Below are positions 9,130-20,378 of a DNA stretch of 64,000 nucleotides, piece by piece. Numbering within the stretch: the stretch's first letter is position 1; every line of letters starts with the position of its first letter. Under the pieces are notes generated by a model. That model had not been told where the DNA came from. It made no database searches and saw only the letters and a program-made list of their open reading frames with translations. The stretch comes from Iris pallida. Its lineage: Eukaryota > Streptophyta > Magnoliopsida > Asparagales > Iridaceae. The position numbers were made by a program, and so were the translations under genes. The stretch covers positions 44,265,466 through 44,329,465 of the forward strand of contig JANAVB010005597.1 in NCBI GenBank assembly GCA_029216955.1, in the 5' to 3' direction.

Positions 9130-11705
9130 GACGCAACTCTTCGAGTCGACGGCTCATTTGAGTCGTTGCACTTGTCGTTTGAATCGGCGTTCCGCTAGGG
9201 CGGAGCGGGTCATTACAGCTTGCCTTGATGTATCTTGACTAGGGTTGACCTTGGGTTGGTTTGGTCCAACTTGACTTGTTATGGATGGCTTGGTTTGGTT
9301 TATTTTGATTGTTGGTTCAACATGTTGAACCATCCCCTCTCTTTATAAACCCCCAACTACTTTCTCTCTCTTCCTTTACTCTTCATTTACTTCTTCATCT
9401 TCTTCATTTAATCCTCCCACCTACCAAGTCCTAGGCAAGTGCAACTTGCTTCATGATGGATCTCAAGTTTTATTGTTCCATTCTTTTCTTTACTTGATTC
9501 TAAGACTCTTTAGAACTTGGAGTTTTTAGTTTCCATGGATAGATTCTTGTAGATCTAGAGTTAAAGTTTTTCTTTTTTCTTGGTTTTGATCTCTAAAAAA
9601 TGCTATTTCTTAAAACTAATAGTTCTCGTTGTAGAGAATTCCATTTCATGCAGTTTTGGCTTTTGTTTCGCTTGATTTCGACTTCGGATGAGGAAGTTAT
9701 GGCCATGGCAAGTTTTCAGAACTTTCATGGCTGAACTTGCTGTTGGGGACGATGACCCACATGCGCCCGGGAGGTCATGCGCCGTGAAGTCCCGACAACG
9801 CATTCTTTGACTCCGAGCGTGTCATGCGCGTAGTCTTCCTACGCGCATGTACTGAAGACGCAGCGTGAGTTTCTGATGCGCGAATGTGTTGATGCGCGGA
9901 TGCGCAGGAATTCTGATGCGCGGATGCGTAGGAATTTTGATGCGCGGATGTGCTGATGCGCGGATGCGCAGGAATTCTGATGCGCGGATGCGCAGAAATT
10001 CTGATGCACGGATGTGCTGATACGCGGATGTGCAGGAATTCTGATGCACGGATGCACAGGAATTTTTATGCGCCGGAATTGCATTATTTTGCTGTTTTTG
10101 ACCGTTTAAGCTGTTTTGTAGCTAGAATCTTGAAAAACACAAAACATGAAAGTTGTAGATCTTTTCCTTGGCTTCAAGAATATGTTACTAGCTATTTTAT
10201 GCAAGTTTCTCTCATTCATGATAATGTAAGGTTAGAACATGATAGTGGCCTGTTATGGTGCACTCTTAGCAAGTAACAAGTAACATGACATGAAAGTGGC
10301 CCGTCGTGGCGCACTCTTGACAAGTAAGTCTAACATGTAATCTTAAATGCTGTTGCGACGGCTATCTTGACATGCTGAATAATAACGCGTCTTGACACCG
10401 TAGTTGATTGTTCTTGAATGTGCTTGTATAAGCTACCAGTCTTGTCTCGCATCATGTCTAGGACTTGCATCCATGTTTACCACGGTCAGGGGTTAATGCT
10501 GAATCTGACTAGGTTAATTACTAGATTGATCAAAGTAGCTCATATAGAGAGATGTTTCCAGTTACAGGCGATCCCGTTATCTGGACGCCTTGAGTGGACT
10601 TGTAGCCTGCCGTCGAGTAAGGCACATTTCCAGCCCACTGTCATGTGGGACACTTCTTGAAACACGTAATATGCACACTGTCATGTGTTGCACTCCAAGT
10701 CACCTAATAATTCTTGATAAATCTTACATGAATCTCGCCTAAATAACTTGGATAGCTGCAGGGCTTGTGACTGCAGGAACATCTCATTGCATCTTGCTAG
10801 TAACTATGCTAACCCTAGTTAGTTAAAGTATCAAGCCGTACTCTTTGCTTGGCCGTGAATGTTGGATGAAGTCCAATCCTGCGTAGTCTTATACGTGGCT
10901 ATCTCAGGACATGCTTGCTTACGCTTTACTCTTAGCAATAAATGGCTAGAGACCCGGTTTTGTACAGACGAAGGGTTACAACCCCGGTCCTTGTTTGGTT
11001 TACGGATTGTAACCTGGCTTCCGGAATAGTTCCTCGTCCTCTCGTCATTTGTTGCCTTATTTACATTTCGTGTTTTCCTATTATTATTCTTGCTTATGCT
11101 CTGACACGCTGGTTTTAGCTCTTAAGTGAAGCCTCCCTTGTGGCACTTGCTCTTTCTGGGGGTCTGACCCAGCTGGTTTTGTATGGCCAGATTTTGGAGC
11201 AGCACCCGAGGATCTTCCAGCCTTCCAACCAGATGGTGAACACTAGAAGAAATCCTGGCAATGAGTGGGTTTATTGTGCTCTCCCACTCTAATTGTAAAA
11301 TTATTCTTTTGAGGCGTTTAGTTGTCGAACAAGTGTTAGCTCGTGTTGAATACTTTACTTATTGTCTGCCTACGTGCTGTAACATGATTAACAAATCCTA
11401 GGGTTGATCATGTATGACTGAAAATCTTGCTAGTCCTCGTATTTTGTACACATTATCATCTGTATATGAAATGTATGGGACGCCTTACTATTGAATATCT
11501 GATGGTCTAACATCTTGTAACTATTATTACTTGCTTGAGATTGAGACACTAGGCTTGTTCTTGACCATAAGAGACTGATGGCTTGTAGATAAACCTTCAT
11601 ACATCTAGACAGCCGTGACCGTATATCGAGGTGGACTACACTTCTATATACGTAGCTGGCTGTGTCTGTCCCCGCTCTCCAGTATTCTGGCTCTGGGACG
11701 TGACA
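9130..11705 (+). mobile_element. Tekay-related (Ty3/gypsy) LTR, 5' part split off by the SIRE insertion
   Basis: Collinear but diverged from the Tekay LTRs at 50380-53016. It shares the TTTATAA core with a pyrimidine-rich leader (9340-9430), a TGCGCA-type minisatellite, the block around 11130-11270 (GACCCAGCTGG, GGTGAACACTAG) and the end CCAGTATTCTGG...CGTGACA. No internal retrotransposon sequence follows 11705, so it is probably a solo LTR. Its start and 5' duplication lie before position 1, on the far side of the SIRE element. Confidence 0.75.
9877..10078 (+). repeat. GATGCGCGGATGCGCAGGAATTC minisatellite within LTR
   Basis: Seven to eight imperfect copies of a unit of about 24 bp built on GATGCGCGGATGCGCAGGAA, some interrupted by a shorter GATGTGCT unit. 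Short open frames here are repeat artefacts. Confidence 0.85.
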
Positions 11706-11993
11706 TCTATTCTTGGCCCTTGTTCTTCATCTTCGATCTGCCTGGAGACTAAAATCTAACTATTGAAAATTTCTTAAGTCCTGACTGGATGCAGGATTTA
11801 TGTTGATTGTCAAAAATAATATAGGTAGGACGACCAAAACTTTTGACGATCCAGTACAATAGTAGGACTTTGAAAAATTCTAATAGTCTTTTATCTGTAA
11901 TGGGCAGCCTTTAGTAAAAAAAAAATACAAATTTTTAAATACGCGGACAACCCTGAGTAAATTTTGCAAATTTTTTTTTTCTAAATTGCCTTA
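11706..11993. other. No feature recognised
   Basis: AT-rich DNA between the LTR end and the MITE duplication. It has short A and T runs but no gene or repeat structure that I can support. Confidence 0.5.
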
Positions 11994-12002
11994 AATAATT
12001 AA

Positions 12003-12447
12003 GAATAATGCTATTTGTACCCCCAAATTGTACCTCCAAACCGTCTCTCCTTACATGACATTTGACGTGATATGTTGATGTTGCAGCTGACGTGACAAAA
12101 TTTAAAATTAAAATAAAATTAAAATTAAAATTAAAATTAAAATTGACATTAAAATTAATGTTAACATTAATATTAGCATTAAAATTAAAATTAATATTAC
12201 CGTTAACATTAACAATAATATTAATATTAACATTAACTCATATTAATATTAATATTAAATTAACATTAATTAATATTAACATTAAATTAATAAAGACAAA
12301 CTTGGATAATTAACTTTTTGGATTAAAATTTATTATGTCATTGATCATATCAGAATGACATATAATATTATTTAATATGTCACATCAACTGTCTTATAAG
12401 GAAGAATGTATTGGAGGAACAATTTAAAGTAACGAATACCATTACTC
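12003..12447 (+). mobile_element. Mutator-like MITE, family A copy 1, 9-bp TSD
   Basis: Perfect 9-bp duplication AATAATTAA at 11994-12002 and 12448-12456. The ends are GAATAATGCTATTTGTACC and the inverse of GAGTAATGGTATTCGTTAC. The interior (about 12100-12290) is almost pure ATTAAA/ATTAAT simple sequence. A second copy lies at 24024-24504 in the opposite orientation. The 9-bp duplication plus a G-initial TIR fits Mutator-like elements. The element is non-coding and ends 88 bp beyond the stop codon of the lectin kinase. Confidence 0.85.
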
Positions 12448-12534
12448 AATAATTAAACAAGATACGGTTTAAATCTAATTAAAATTTTCCAACAATTTGC
12501 ATACACATATAATTGTATAAAATGGTCAAAATTA

Positions 12535-14559
12535 TCATCGGCCACCGGAGAGAGAAGACATGGAGGCCACGTGCGACGGGACGGATTCAGAAACGACAAA
12601 ATGATCGAACCATTCACTCTGCAGAAACGACAGGACGCTATAGCCCATGTCGGCTGGAGAGAGGTCCGGCAGCGGCGCGTCCCCGTCCAAGAACTGCATC
12701 ACCTGTCGCATGCTCGGCCTTGTTTCCGGCATCGGGTGCGAGCACAGCAGCCCGAGCTTCAGCACCATCTCCATCTCAGCCGCTGGATACTCGTCCCGCA
12801 GCCTCGGGTCCCCTGCTGCCAGCAGCGATCCCCTCCTCCAGTGATCCAACACCCAGTCCACCAGAAGCAGCTGCTGCCGCCCTCGGGACTCGTGCTCGAC
12901 GGGCTTCTTCCCGCAGGCGACTTCGAGAACGAACGCTCCGAAAGAAAACACGTCCGTCGCGGTGGTCGACCTCCCTGTCTTGGCCAGCTCCGGCGCGATG
13001 TAGCCCATTGTACCTACGATATGCGTGGTCTGCGGATCGGTTCCATGATCATACAATCTAGCAAGACCGAAATCTCCGAGCCGTCCATTCATTTCACTAT
13101 CCAGGAGGACATTGCTGGGCTTGATGTCGCGGTGGATGACCGTCTTCTCCCAGTCTTGGTGCAGATACAGAAGGCCCGACGCGACACCTCTGATGATCCG
13201 GACCCTCTGCGCCCAATCGAGACTCGCCTTGGATTGATCGTGCAAGAACTTGTCGAGGCTTCCATTGGGCATGAAATCGTAGACCAGGAGCAGCTCCCCC
13301 TTGCGGCGGCAGTAGCCCAGGAGCTGGACGATGTTCCGATGTCGGAGCCGGCCTATACTCACGATCTCGGCTACGAACTCCTTCATCCCCTGCCTCGACT
13401 CGTGGGAGACTCGCTTCACCGCCACTTGGATGTTGGAGGTCGGCAGGACCCCTCGGTAGACCCTCCCGAAGCCTCCGCTGCCGAGCAGCGTCTTGTCCTT
13501 GAATCCTCTGGTAGCCCGGAAGAGTTGTTTGTAGGAGAACCTATGGGGTCCGTACTCGTGCTCCCAGTCGTCGAGTATCTCGGCATACTTGATCCTCCTC
13601 CTCACCACCACCGCGACGGCGGCAACCACCAGTAACAGCAAGGCACACGAAGCTACAGGAAGCCATGTCGCCAGAGCCTTCCAACTGCGTCTGCTCGTAA
13701 AGCGAGGGAGCGGAGGGAGCTTGGTGTAGTCGAGGGGTTCGGCTTCTCCATCCATCATGAAGCTCCACCCGAGAATGTAGTGGGAAGTCAGCCAAGGACC
13801 GGTAGCGGAAGAGAAGCCAATATACATATAATTCTTCCCGAAGAACTCCCTCGAGATGTTCACCGTAGTCGACAAGAGGGGACGAGAAGGTTTAGGCGTG
13901 CCGAGGATTGGGGACAGAGTGACGTTCAGCTTCGAGTCTTCGCTGCTGAACTCCACCCACATCTGCATCGCCTGCCCGCTGGCGAGGGTCGTGTTCTTGA
14001 ACGAGCCGGTGCTGCCGTCGTAGTAGCCCGCGGTGTGCGAATCTACCGACGTGAGGCCGTTAACATCGACGCCGACGTGGTTGTAGTCGATGTCGTGGAA
14101 CTCCGAGTTCATGATCGTGTCGATCTCGACGGCTATGATACGGTTGGACGAGTTGCCGTTGTTCTCTCTGTTGAAGAGGCCTAGGAACTGGCTGGAGATG
14201 GCGGCGGAGAGGTCGTCGGTCGGGGACATGACGAGTGCTATGCCGTGGCCGCTGATGTCGGAGTTGGGCGACGCGATGGCGAACACGAAGGTGGTGGAGA
14301 AGGAGAAGGGCTCGCCGGGAGGAGGGAGGCGGAGGGGGCCGCGGCGGAAGGAGTGGCCCATGACGTTGCTGGTGCCGCTGGTCAGCTGGAGGAGGCCGGT
14401 TGGCGTGATGGAGGAGACGCCGTCGAGGCGCAGGTTCTTCGCAGCTGCACCGAAGCCATTGAAGACGAAGCCATTGTCACAAGAAACCTTCAAGAAGAGG
14501 AGGAAGAATAAGAACAGTGAAGTCCTCATGTATGGATGAAAAATAAATAAAATACGCAT
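12535..14559 (-). CDS. L-type lectin receptor-like kinase (LecRK, clade IV-like)
   Basis: An intact, intronless 674-codon frame. Residues 11-27 are a hydrophobic signal peptide. The second ATG (14529, MRTSLFLFF) gives a more standard start and 664 aa, close to the family's usual length. A legume-lectin extracellular domain spans about 28-275 (VEIDT at 144-148, DIDYNHVGVDVN at 156-167). A transmembrane helix lies at about 299-319. The Ser/Thr kinase domain spans about 355-625: glycine loop GSGGFGRVY, Lys382, HRD 476-478, DFG 496-498 and GTMGYIAPE, so all catalytic residues are present. Such receptors sit in the plasma membrane and act in defence or stress signalling; the ligand cannot be read from sequence. 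The gene is far more GC-rich than its flanks. A MITE lies close on each side (from 14708 upstream, to 12447 downstream). Confidence 0.95.
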   Translation of the reverse strand: MRILFIFHPYMRTSLFLFFLLFLKVSCDNGFVFNGFGAAAKNLRLDGVSSITPTGLLQLTSGTSNVMGHSFRRGPLRLPPPGEPFSFSTTFVFAIASPNSDISGHGIALVMSPTDDLSAAISSQFLGLFNRENNGNSSNRIIAVEIDTIMNSEFHDIDYNHVGVDVNGLTSVDSHTAGYYDGSTGSFKNTTLASGQAMQMWVEFSSEDSKLNVTLSPILGTPKPSRPLLSTTVNISREFFGKNYMYIGFSSATGPWLTSHYILGWSFMMDGEAEPLDYTKLPPLPRFTSRRSWKALATWLPVASCALLLLVVAAVAVVVRRRIKYAEILDDWEHEYGPHRFSYKQLFRATRGFKDKTLLGSGGFGRVYRGVLPTSNIQVAVKRVSHESRQGMKEFVAEIVSIGRLRHRNIVQLLGYCRRKGELLLVYDFMPNGSLDKFLHDQSKASLDWAQRVRIIRGVASGLLYLHQDWEKTVIHRDIKPSNVLLDSEMNGRLGDFGLARLYDHGTDPQTTHIVGTMGYIAPELAKTGRSTTATDVFSFGAFVLEVACGKKPVEHESRGRQQLLLVDWVLDHWRRGSLLAAGDPRLRDEYPAAEMEMVLKLGLLCSHPMPETRPSMRQVMQFLDGDAPLPDLSPADMGYSVLSFLQSEWFDHFVVSESVPSHVASMSSLSGGR

Positions 14560-14707
14560 TCATCATCTGTTTGGTGTAGTAACATAATATAACCTAGTGA
14601 GAAGGAAGGAACTGCATTATGGTCCTGAAGAGAAAGGACAAAGTGGACTAAGTCAAGTATGTGGATTTTTAAATTGCAATTTATTGTGAGGTGAGCATTT
14701 TTTTTTT

Positions 14708-14927
14708 GGAAAATGCTAAGTTTACTACCAAAGTTTTACAACCTTCTTACAACTACTCTCTCCCATCTCTTACACATGGGTCCCACCGGATCCCACCACC
14801 ACTCTCACCGCCCCTGCTATATGGGCTCCACCCGGCTCCACCATTTTTTCCCCTTCTCCAATCAAAGTCCGACACGTGTCCGGTTGTAGGGGAATTGTAA
14901 AATTTGGTTGTAGGCATAGCAAAACTC
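14708..14927. mobile_element. Small MITE upstream of the lectin kinase gene
   Basis: About 220 bp with imperfect TIRs of about 45 bp: GGAAAATGCTAAGTTTAC at the left, and on the other strand at the right GAGTTTTGCTATGCCTAC, both continuing ACCAAAnTTTTACAA...CTACAAC. The flanks are T-runs (TTTTTTTTT and TTTTTCTTT), a possible 9-bp duplication with one mismatch. It lies 149 bp before the first ATG of the kinase, so it could affect the promoter. Confidence 0.5.
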
Positions 14928-14955
14928 TTTTTCTTTACTTCACTTTCCTCTCTCT

Positions 14956-14961
<6 letters not shown>

Positions 14962-15042
<81 letters not shown>
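14962..15042 (+). repeat. Compound (TG)n(GA)n microsatellite
   Basis: About 19 TG units followed directly by about 21 GA units, then GATATGAG. Likely length-polymorphic. Confidence 0.97.
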
Positions 15043-15044
<2 letters not shown>

Positions 15045-15603
15045 TGAGCATGTTCTTGTCACTCGTTTCTTTACTTCCATGAAAGGGAAGAGCAAGTCAA
15101 GCTGGAAAAGCTAGGAGGTCTTTGGAGGTATCCATGTCACTTGTAGATGGGAAACCACACTGCTGTTTGGTTATATGCGGAAATATAGACAGAAAATGGA
15201 GCATTTATAATCCTTCGTCAATTTTATGGACTTTTAATTTTTTTGGTCAAGTAGTCGGATATGGGTGACTCTAAGTTGCGGTAGAAACCGATTGAGATGG
15301 AGGCCGATGACCCGTCGAGTTGCGATGGAGACCGATACCGATGCCAGTGGACCATTTTTGAGCTGGTCGGTCGACGAAGAGCTGCCATCGTCGGCAAGCT
15401 CAACACAGCCTTCATGGGTAGGCTCATATGAGAGAGTGAGAGAGTCAACTGTCAAGTGAGAAAGAAAGAGAGAAAAGGAGGAAAAAAAAAGAAAGAAGAC
15501 AAGTAGCTGCATTGCAAGCACAAAGAAAAAGAAATAGCACAAAGAAACACAAAATATTAAATTTATTAGTTTGCAATATTATAATATCGTATTAAATTTA
15601 TTA
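15043..15603. other. No gene recognised
   Basis: Mixed-composition DNA with a purine-rich stretch at 15430-15560. Short open frames on both strands have no recognisable motif. A direct repeat of TATTAAATTTATTAGTTT (about 15555 and 15590) lies just before the LINE fragment. Confidence 0.4.
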
Positions 15604-16934
15604 GTTTCCAAAAACAGAGCTTCCGCGTACTCGACTCTTCTGAACACTAGTTCATCCAAACTTATTGGATGGAAAAGGAAATGTCTTTTTCGTGCTGGAA
15701 GGACTACTCTTATAAAATTGACCCTTGCCTCTATTCCTAATTATTTTCTTACTGCATATCACATCCCCAAGAAGGTGACCAATACTCTCATTAAGCACCA
15801 ATGCAATTTTTGGTGGGATTCAATAGAGAAAAAGAAGATTCATTACACTGCTTGGAGTAGATTTACACAACCGAAATATCAAGGAGGGCTTGGTTTGAGA
15901 GATCCATATATTACAAACCTCTCATTGGTACTTAAGTTAACATGGAGATTCATTACTCAACTCGAGTCAATGTAGGCTTCTCTTCTAAGCAGCAAATACT
16001 TACAGACGAGTAATTTCTGGTCAGTGGTGCCTTCAAAAGTCTCGTCATGCATTTGGTCGAGCATACTCTGTAGCAGAGAATTCCTCATCAACAATATTAT
16101 ATGATCGTGATGGTACTACAATCAATATATGGAATGATCCTTGGGTTCCTACTTTGCATAACTTCAAAGTCCTTGGTTATAATTTCAGTAATCACTGGGT
16201 TCAAAAGGTTAGTTATCTGATCAATAAACAGAATATGTCCTGGAAAGTTAATCTCATTCATATCCTATTTCCGCAACATGAGGCCTCCGTTATCTTGAGA
16301 ATCCCTTTATCTGTCAACTGTACAAGTGACAAATTAATGTGGATTCATACTGCCAATGGGGTGTTCACTGCTAAGTCAGCATATAGAGTAATTCATGAGA
16401 AACTTCATCCAAATTTGAGCTTTACTTAGAGGGATGATTTCAATAAATGGAGGAGGCTCTGGTCCCTAACACACATCAGCCCTAAGGTGGTGCTATTCGC
16501 TTGGCGAGCCATTACCAACTCTCTCCTAACTCAACACAACATACATCGTCGAATTAACCAAATCGATGCCAAATGCCCTCTGTGCAAGGTAAGCCCTGAA
16601 ACTACTAATCATCTTCTGTTTCATTGTCCTACAACAGGTAAATCTTGGGACCATAATTTGGAGATATCAACTCTGATTCATGACGAATCTACTGTTTCAT
16701 CTATTATCTCAACAATTCTGAAGAAAGGAGATCCACAAATTATTGCCTCCCTGTTTTACCAAATATGGATCATATAGAAAGTTAGAAACAGAGCAGTCTT
16801 CAATCAACACCACATCAATGCCACACAAATCTTTGAAGAAGCAACAAGTTTAATGAAGAAGATGGAAGCTTGTTGCAATGTACCACTCCTTGCCAACCCT
16901 CCTTCAACCACACAACAACATCAAGCTAAATGGA
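15604..16934 (+). pseudogene. LINE reverse transcriptase C-terminus and zf-RVT domain (broken)
   Basis: From about 15610 the frame reads RASAYSTLLNTSSSKLIGWK, then CNFWWDSIEKKKIHYTAW and KYQGGLGLRD, hallmarks of the thumb region that follows the RT of plant LINEs. A stop at 15973 and a frameshift follow. Around 16154-16429 and 16487-16777 the next frame gives FTAKSAYRVIHEKL and FAWRAITNSLLTQHNIHRR, then CPLC...HLLFHC, the zf-RVT zinc-binding region. Another stop (16427) lies between them, and the frame stops again at about 16777. It is clearly dead. The LINE reading continues after the LTR at 18528. Confidence 0.85.
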
Positions 16935-18522
16935 TGTAGTGCCCCGTCCCTACATCGTGCCCCGTTCTCCGTCCACGGGTGCGCGAGAAAGGAACACTGT
17001 CGCTATCGACTCGGTCGGGACCGATAGGTCGGGATCGATCGAATCGATCGAATGGGAACGATTGAATTAAGATCCATTCCTCGTTATGGAATGGCTTCTT
17101 CGGAACCAAGTCCCATATTCAGCGGGTTGCGCCTCAAGGATTGACTCTGCGGCTGAGTCGGGAGAGATCTACCTCCCGTTGCTCTGCTTTTCACGTCGCT
17201 TGCGTTGGTTTTGGCTTTGTTTTCTGAATACATTTTCGTGAATGTTTTCGATGGTTTTCATGGCTTGCATTTCGAATTCGCATTTCCTATCGAACTTCTT
17301 GAATAATGCAGTGTTCTAATCGGTTGCTTGTGCGATTTCAGGTAATCGCGTAGGCGGCGTCTAGCGCGACCAACAAGTTCTTTCGCCTGAAGTAAACTCA
17401 AGGTGAGTGGCTGACCCTTCTCTTCTCGACCCCCTTCTTAGGTAAATTAACAGTGTTGTTGCGAATGAAAGAATGAATGCAAAGGCACAGACACGATCAA
17501 ATGACCAAGTTTTCAAAGTGAACGTAGGCAATACCTTAACAACTAAATAATGTCTTAACTCGGTCATTGGACAACTTGTCGACAAGGAGAGAGTTTCCTC
17601 GAGCGACAACCCGGGGCCACGGGACCGACTCGACCTAGGAGGAAACACGGTATTGCTGTGCTGGGTGATAGCACGGGTTAAGCGGGGACTTGCAGTGGGG
17701 CTCGCTACTTGCGCTGCAAGGGCCCCGGCTAACAAAGTTGTAGTCCAGGATGGCTTGTCATGTCAGTGACCAATCACACGTAATATTGCACTTGGTATGT
17801 AAATGATAACAATTGACAGGGAAGAACATGGTAAGTCTCATAAGACGCGACGCAGCCCGCCGTGGGTAAGTTCTAACGTATTTTCATATTATGCTTGTCA
17901 TATGCTTGTTTGAAATTCATTAGGATGGTTAGAAACATTCACAAGCTAAGTCATATAAACTCTTCAACCAAATGAGAGCGTGGAACTTAAATAGCCATGC
18001 ACCAGTACAAAGTGTAATGTACTGATCCTCGCTCTCCACGCAGGTACCCCGAACCACGAAGGGCGTGCCACTTAAAGCTCAAGGCGGCGTGAACCCTTTT
18101 GAAGCTTCGTCCGCGTGTGAAGGCTTGTGTTCTGAAATCATTTTGAAGACTCCGCACTCAGTACAAAAGAAGACAAATGGCGACTCGACTTCCTTCGATA
18201 GCAGGTAGAAAGTGTAATAGTTTTTGCTTGTAAAAAGGGATGTAATGTATGGAATGATTATCTCATCAGCGTTCGTTTTGTAAGTCGAGTCATGTTGTAG
18301 CCCGCGCGACAATGATTGTAATGAAGTCAATGTAAATGAAGTTTTATTATCAATGAAAAGTCTACTTCTATTTCAAATGTGTCAATCAATTTCTCTGCGT
18401 ACTCTAACTTGATGTTGTGTTTCGGATAACCTTATGACTATGCCTTGTGCGATCGCAACTTAGGTTCGCACGGCATCAAGCCCGGGGGACGACTATCGAT
18501 TCTACGGAATCGGAACGTGACA
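16935..18522 (+). mobile_element. Solo LTR (Ty3/gypsy-like, 1588 bp) inside the LINE
   Basis: Starts TGTAGTGCC, ends ACGTGACA and is flanked by a perfect 5-bp duplication, ATGGA, at 16930-16934 and 18523-18527. The LINE reading frame resumes directly after it. The GTGACA end is like those of the Tekay-type LTRs in this window. There is no internal region or second LTR, so it is a solo LTR left by LTR-LTR recombination. Short open frames inside are not genes. Confidence 0.9.
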
Positions 18523-18527
18523 ATGGA

Positions 18528-18915
18528 TCCCCCCACAAACCACTGGAAGATTAACTTCGATGGCGCGTATCTGGATGAGAAAATGGCTGCAGGTACAGTT
18601 TTACGCAATGCAAATGGACACTTCGTAGTGGCTCTATCAAAGACTGAAGATGGAGGTTCACCACTTGAAGCCGAGGCGATGGACATCTGTCTTGCACTCA
18701 TTATTTGTAACAAGAATCATCTCTGCAATGTCACAATCGAAGGAGACTGCATGCCTCTTATAGATGCATTTGAAGGCACAGATACTACTCCACTTTGGCG
18801 AGCTCGTCATGCCATTGCAGATGCAAGAAAAACCATTGAATCTGCTCTGAATATTTCTTTTTCTTATATTCAGAGGAGTGCCAATCTCTGCGCGCACTCC
18901 ATAGCTTTCAATTAA
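18528..18915 (+). pseudogene. LINE RNase H-like domain (3' part of split LINE)
   Basis: An open stretch with KINFDGAYLDEKMAAG (first catalytic Asp region), SPLEAEAMDICLAL (Glu), IEGDCMPLIDAF (Asp) and SANLCAHSIAF near the end. This is the RVT_3/RNase H-like domain at the C-terminus of plant LINE ORF2. It joins the 15604-16934 fragment once the LTR and one ATGGA copy are removed. A natural stop at 18913 is followed by about 130 bp of 3' UTR. The domain itself is intact, but the rest of the ORF is broken. Confidence 0.85.
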
Positions 18916-19049
18916 TGCAATGTGTTCAAACACCTCTAACTACATCCACTCTTTTGAAGAGACATCTACCTGTATTTTACCTCATGTTCTTCATGACATG
19001 AGTTTTATTTCTTTTCAATGATACCAATGAAGTTTATTTTTAAAAAAAT

Positions 19050-19817
19050 TGTATAAAAGATATAGAGTTTTTAAAATTTTCAAAATGAGCATAAAATCGT
19101 CCAAATTTAGGACGTAAGTTTAATTGACGCAGTAATTTAGGACGTAAGTTTGTAAAAAAAATAATAATAAATTTTCTACTTAATTTGGCCTAATCCGTGC
19201 GCTAAATTTATAAATTAGTAACTTACGTCATATTTTAGGGCATAAATTTGATAAATTGTTAATGTTTTTAAAAAAATATTTTTAAACTTAATTTGTTATG
19301 TATTTAGAGCTAAAACGGCTGATTAGTTACTTACGTCCTAAAAAAAAAGACGTAAGTTTCCAATTGCTACAGGAACACTGTTATGTTGTTAGCTAACATA
19401 TAAAGCAAGCTAGCAATAACACGTGTACATATAGGAAACAAGCTAACATATAGGAAGCAAGCTAGCAATATTACTTGGACGGGACAGTTAATGTCCTTTT
19501 TCACACTCTTTTGACCAAGCTAGCAATAAATCTGTTATGTTATGTTGGGTTAACTTCCAATCATGTTAGCCAAACATTTTTACTAAAAACTCCCAAATAA
19601 AAGACAAACTTATGCCCTTTTTTTTGGACGCAAGAGTTAAGCTCTGCTCTTAATCAACTAAAAGAAGCTAAGATGTTAAAAAAAATTCTTAAAAAAATAT
19701 ATTCCTAACATCAGCCAACTTACGTCCTAATTTAGGACGTCACTCAAACTTACGCCCTAAATTAGGACAATTTCATACTCAATTTACAATTTTCCTAAAC
19801 TATGTCTTTTATGTAAT
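19050..19817. mobile_element. TIR element with repeated ACTTACGTCCTAA palindromes
   Basis: The first and last roughly 100 bp are inverted repeats of each other (ATAAAAGATATAG... against ATAAAAGACATAG..., both leading into TTTAGGACGTAAGTTT). AACTTACGTCCTAA or its inverse recurs several times at both ends and in the middle. Direct repeats of CAAGCTAACATATAGGAA and GCAAGCTAGCAATA fill 19400-19480. No ORF. Exact ends and target duplication are uncertain, and it abuts the LINE A-tail. Confidence 0.55.
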
Positions 19818-19889
19818 AAAAACTAACTTATATGCTTTTACTGCAATTTTATGTTATAATATGGATTAATATTAATCGATACTAATCAT

Positions 19890-19981
19890 GTTTGGTTTAT
19901 TGTAACGTAATCGTAATGTAATCAAATATTTTTTTTAATTTGATTACATTATGATTACGATTACATTACAGTGAACCAAAC
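19890..19981. repeat. Short foldback (hairpin) repeat
   Basis: Two arms of about 40 bp, GTTTGGTTTATTGTAACG... and its near-perfect inverse ending GTGAACCAAAC, separated by an AT loop. It is built from GTAATGTAATC units and resembles tiny foldback MITEs. No target duplication was identified. Confidence 0.75.
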
Positions 19982-20325
19982 GAGACACTAGTAAATTGAA
20001 TCCTTGAATGTGTTTCCATTCAAAAAAAAGTACTAATTAAATTTTGTTGAAAAATAGTTTATATATTTAAATTAAGATTTGTTATTTATATGCTTATATA
20101 TTAATTAAATTTTGTTATAGATTTGTTTGTATTGTAATTATAACTTTTTTTAGAGATATATGCGAATAAAATTGATAGTTTTAGGTTAAACAGAGAAAAA
20201 GTTAGTTTTATAATTATTGTAATATTTTTGTAATAATTGATGGAGGATTTATAAACTGCCTATACGGCTTAATTTTGAGGTGTTTCTATGTCTCCTTGTA
20301 AAAAGCAGAGATTATTAAGTAGCTA

Positions 20326-20358
<33 letters not shown>

Positions 20359-20378
20359 TATTATTATTATTATTATTT
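20326..20378. repeat. (AAT)n(ATT)n palindromic microsatellite
   Basis: About eleven AAT units followed directly by about six ATT units, making the tract self-complementary. Confidence 0.95.

Larger units (their letters stand above)
15604..19046 (+). mobile_element. 5'-truncated L1-type LINE, split by a solo LTR
   Basis: Two parts, 15604-16934 and 18528-19046, are separated by an LTR with duplication ATGGA. Read together they follow the order of plant LINE ORF2 C-termini: RT thumb region, zf-RVT, RNase H-like domain, short 3' UTR and an A-rich end (TTTTTAAAAAAA at about 19037-19048). The 5' two-thirds of the element are missing, as expected from incomplete target-primed reverse transcription. 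No clear target duplication was found. Confidence 0.85.

Noticed and set aside
9822..10084. Overlapping frames with repeated RIRASEF-like peptides
   Set aside because: Direct translation of the LTR minisatellite.
12513..13635. Long open frames antisense to the lectin kinase
   Set aside because: Shadows of a GC-rich gene on the other strand. They have no domains of their own and mirror the kinase codons.
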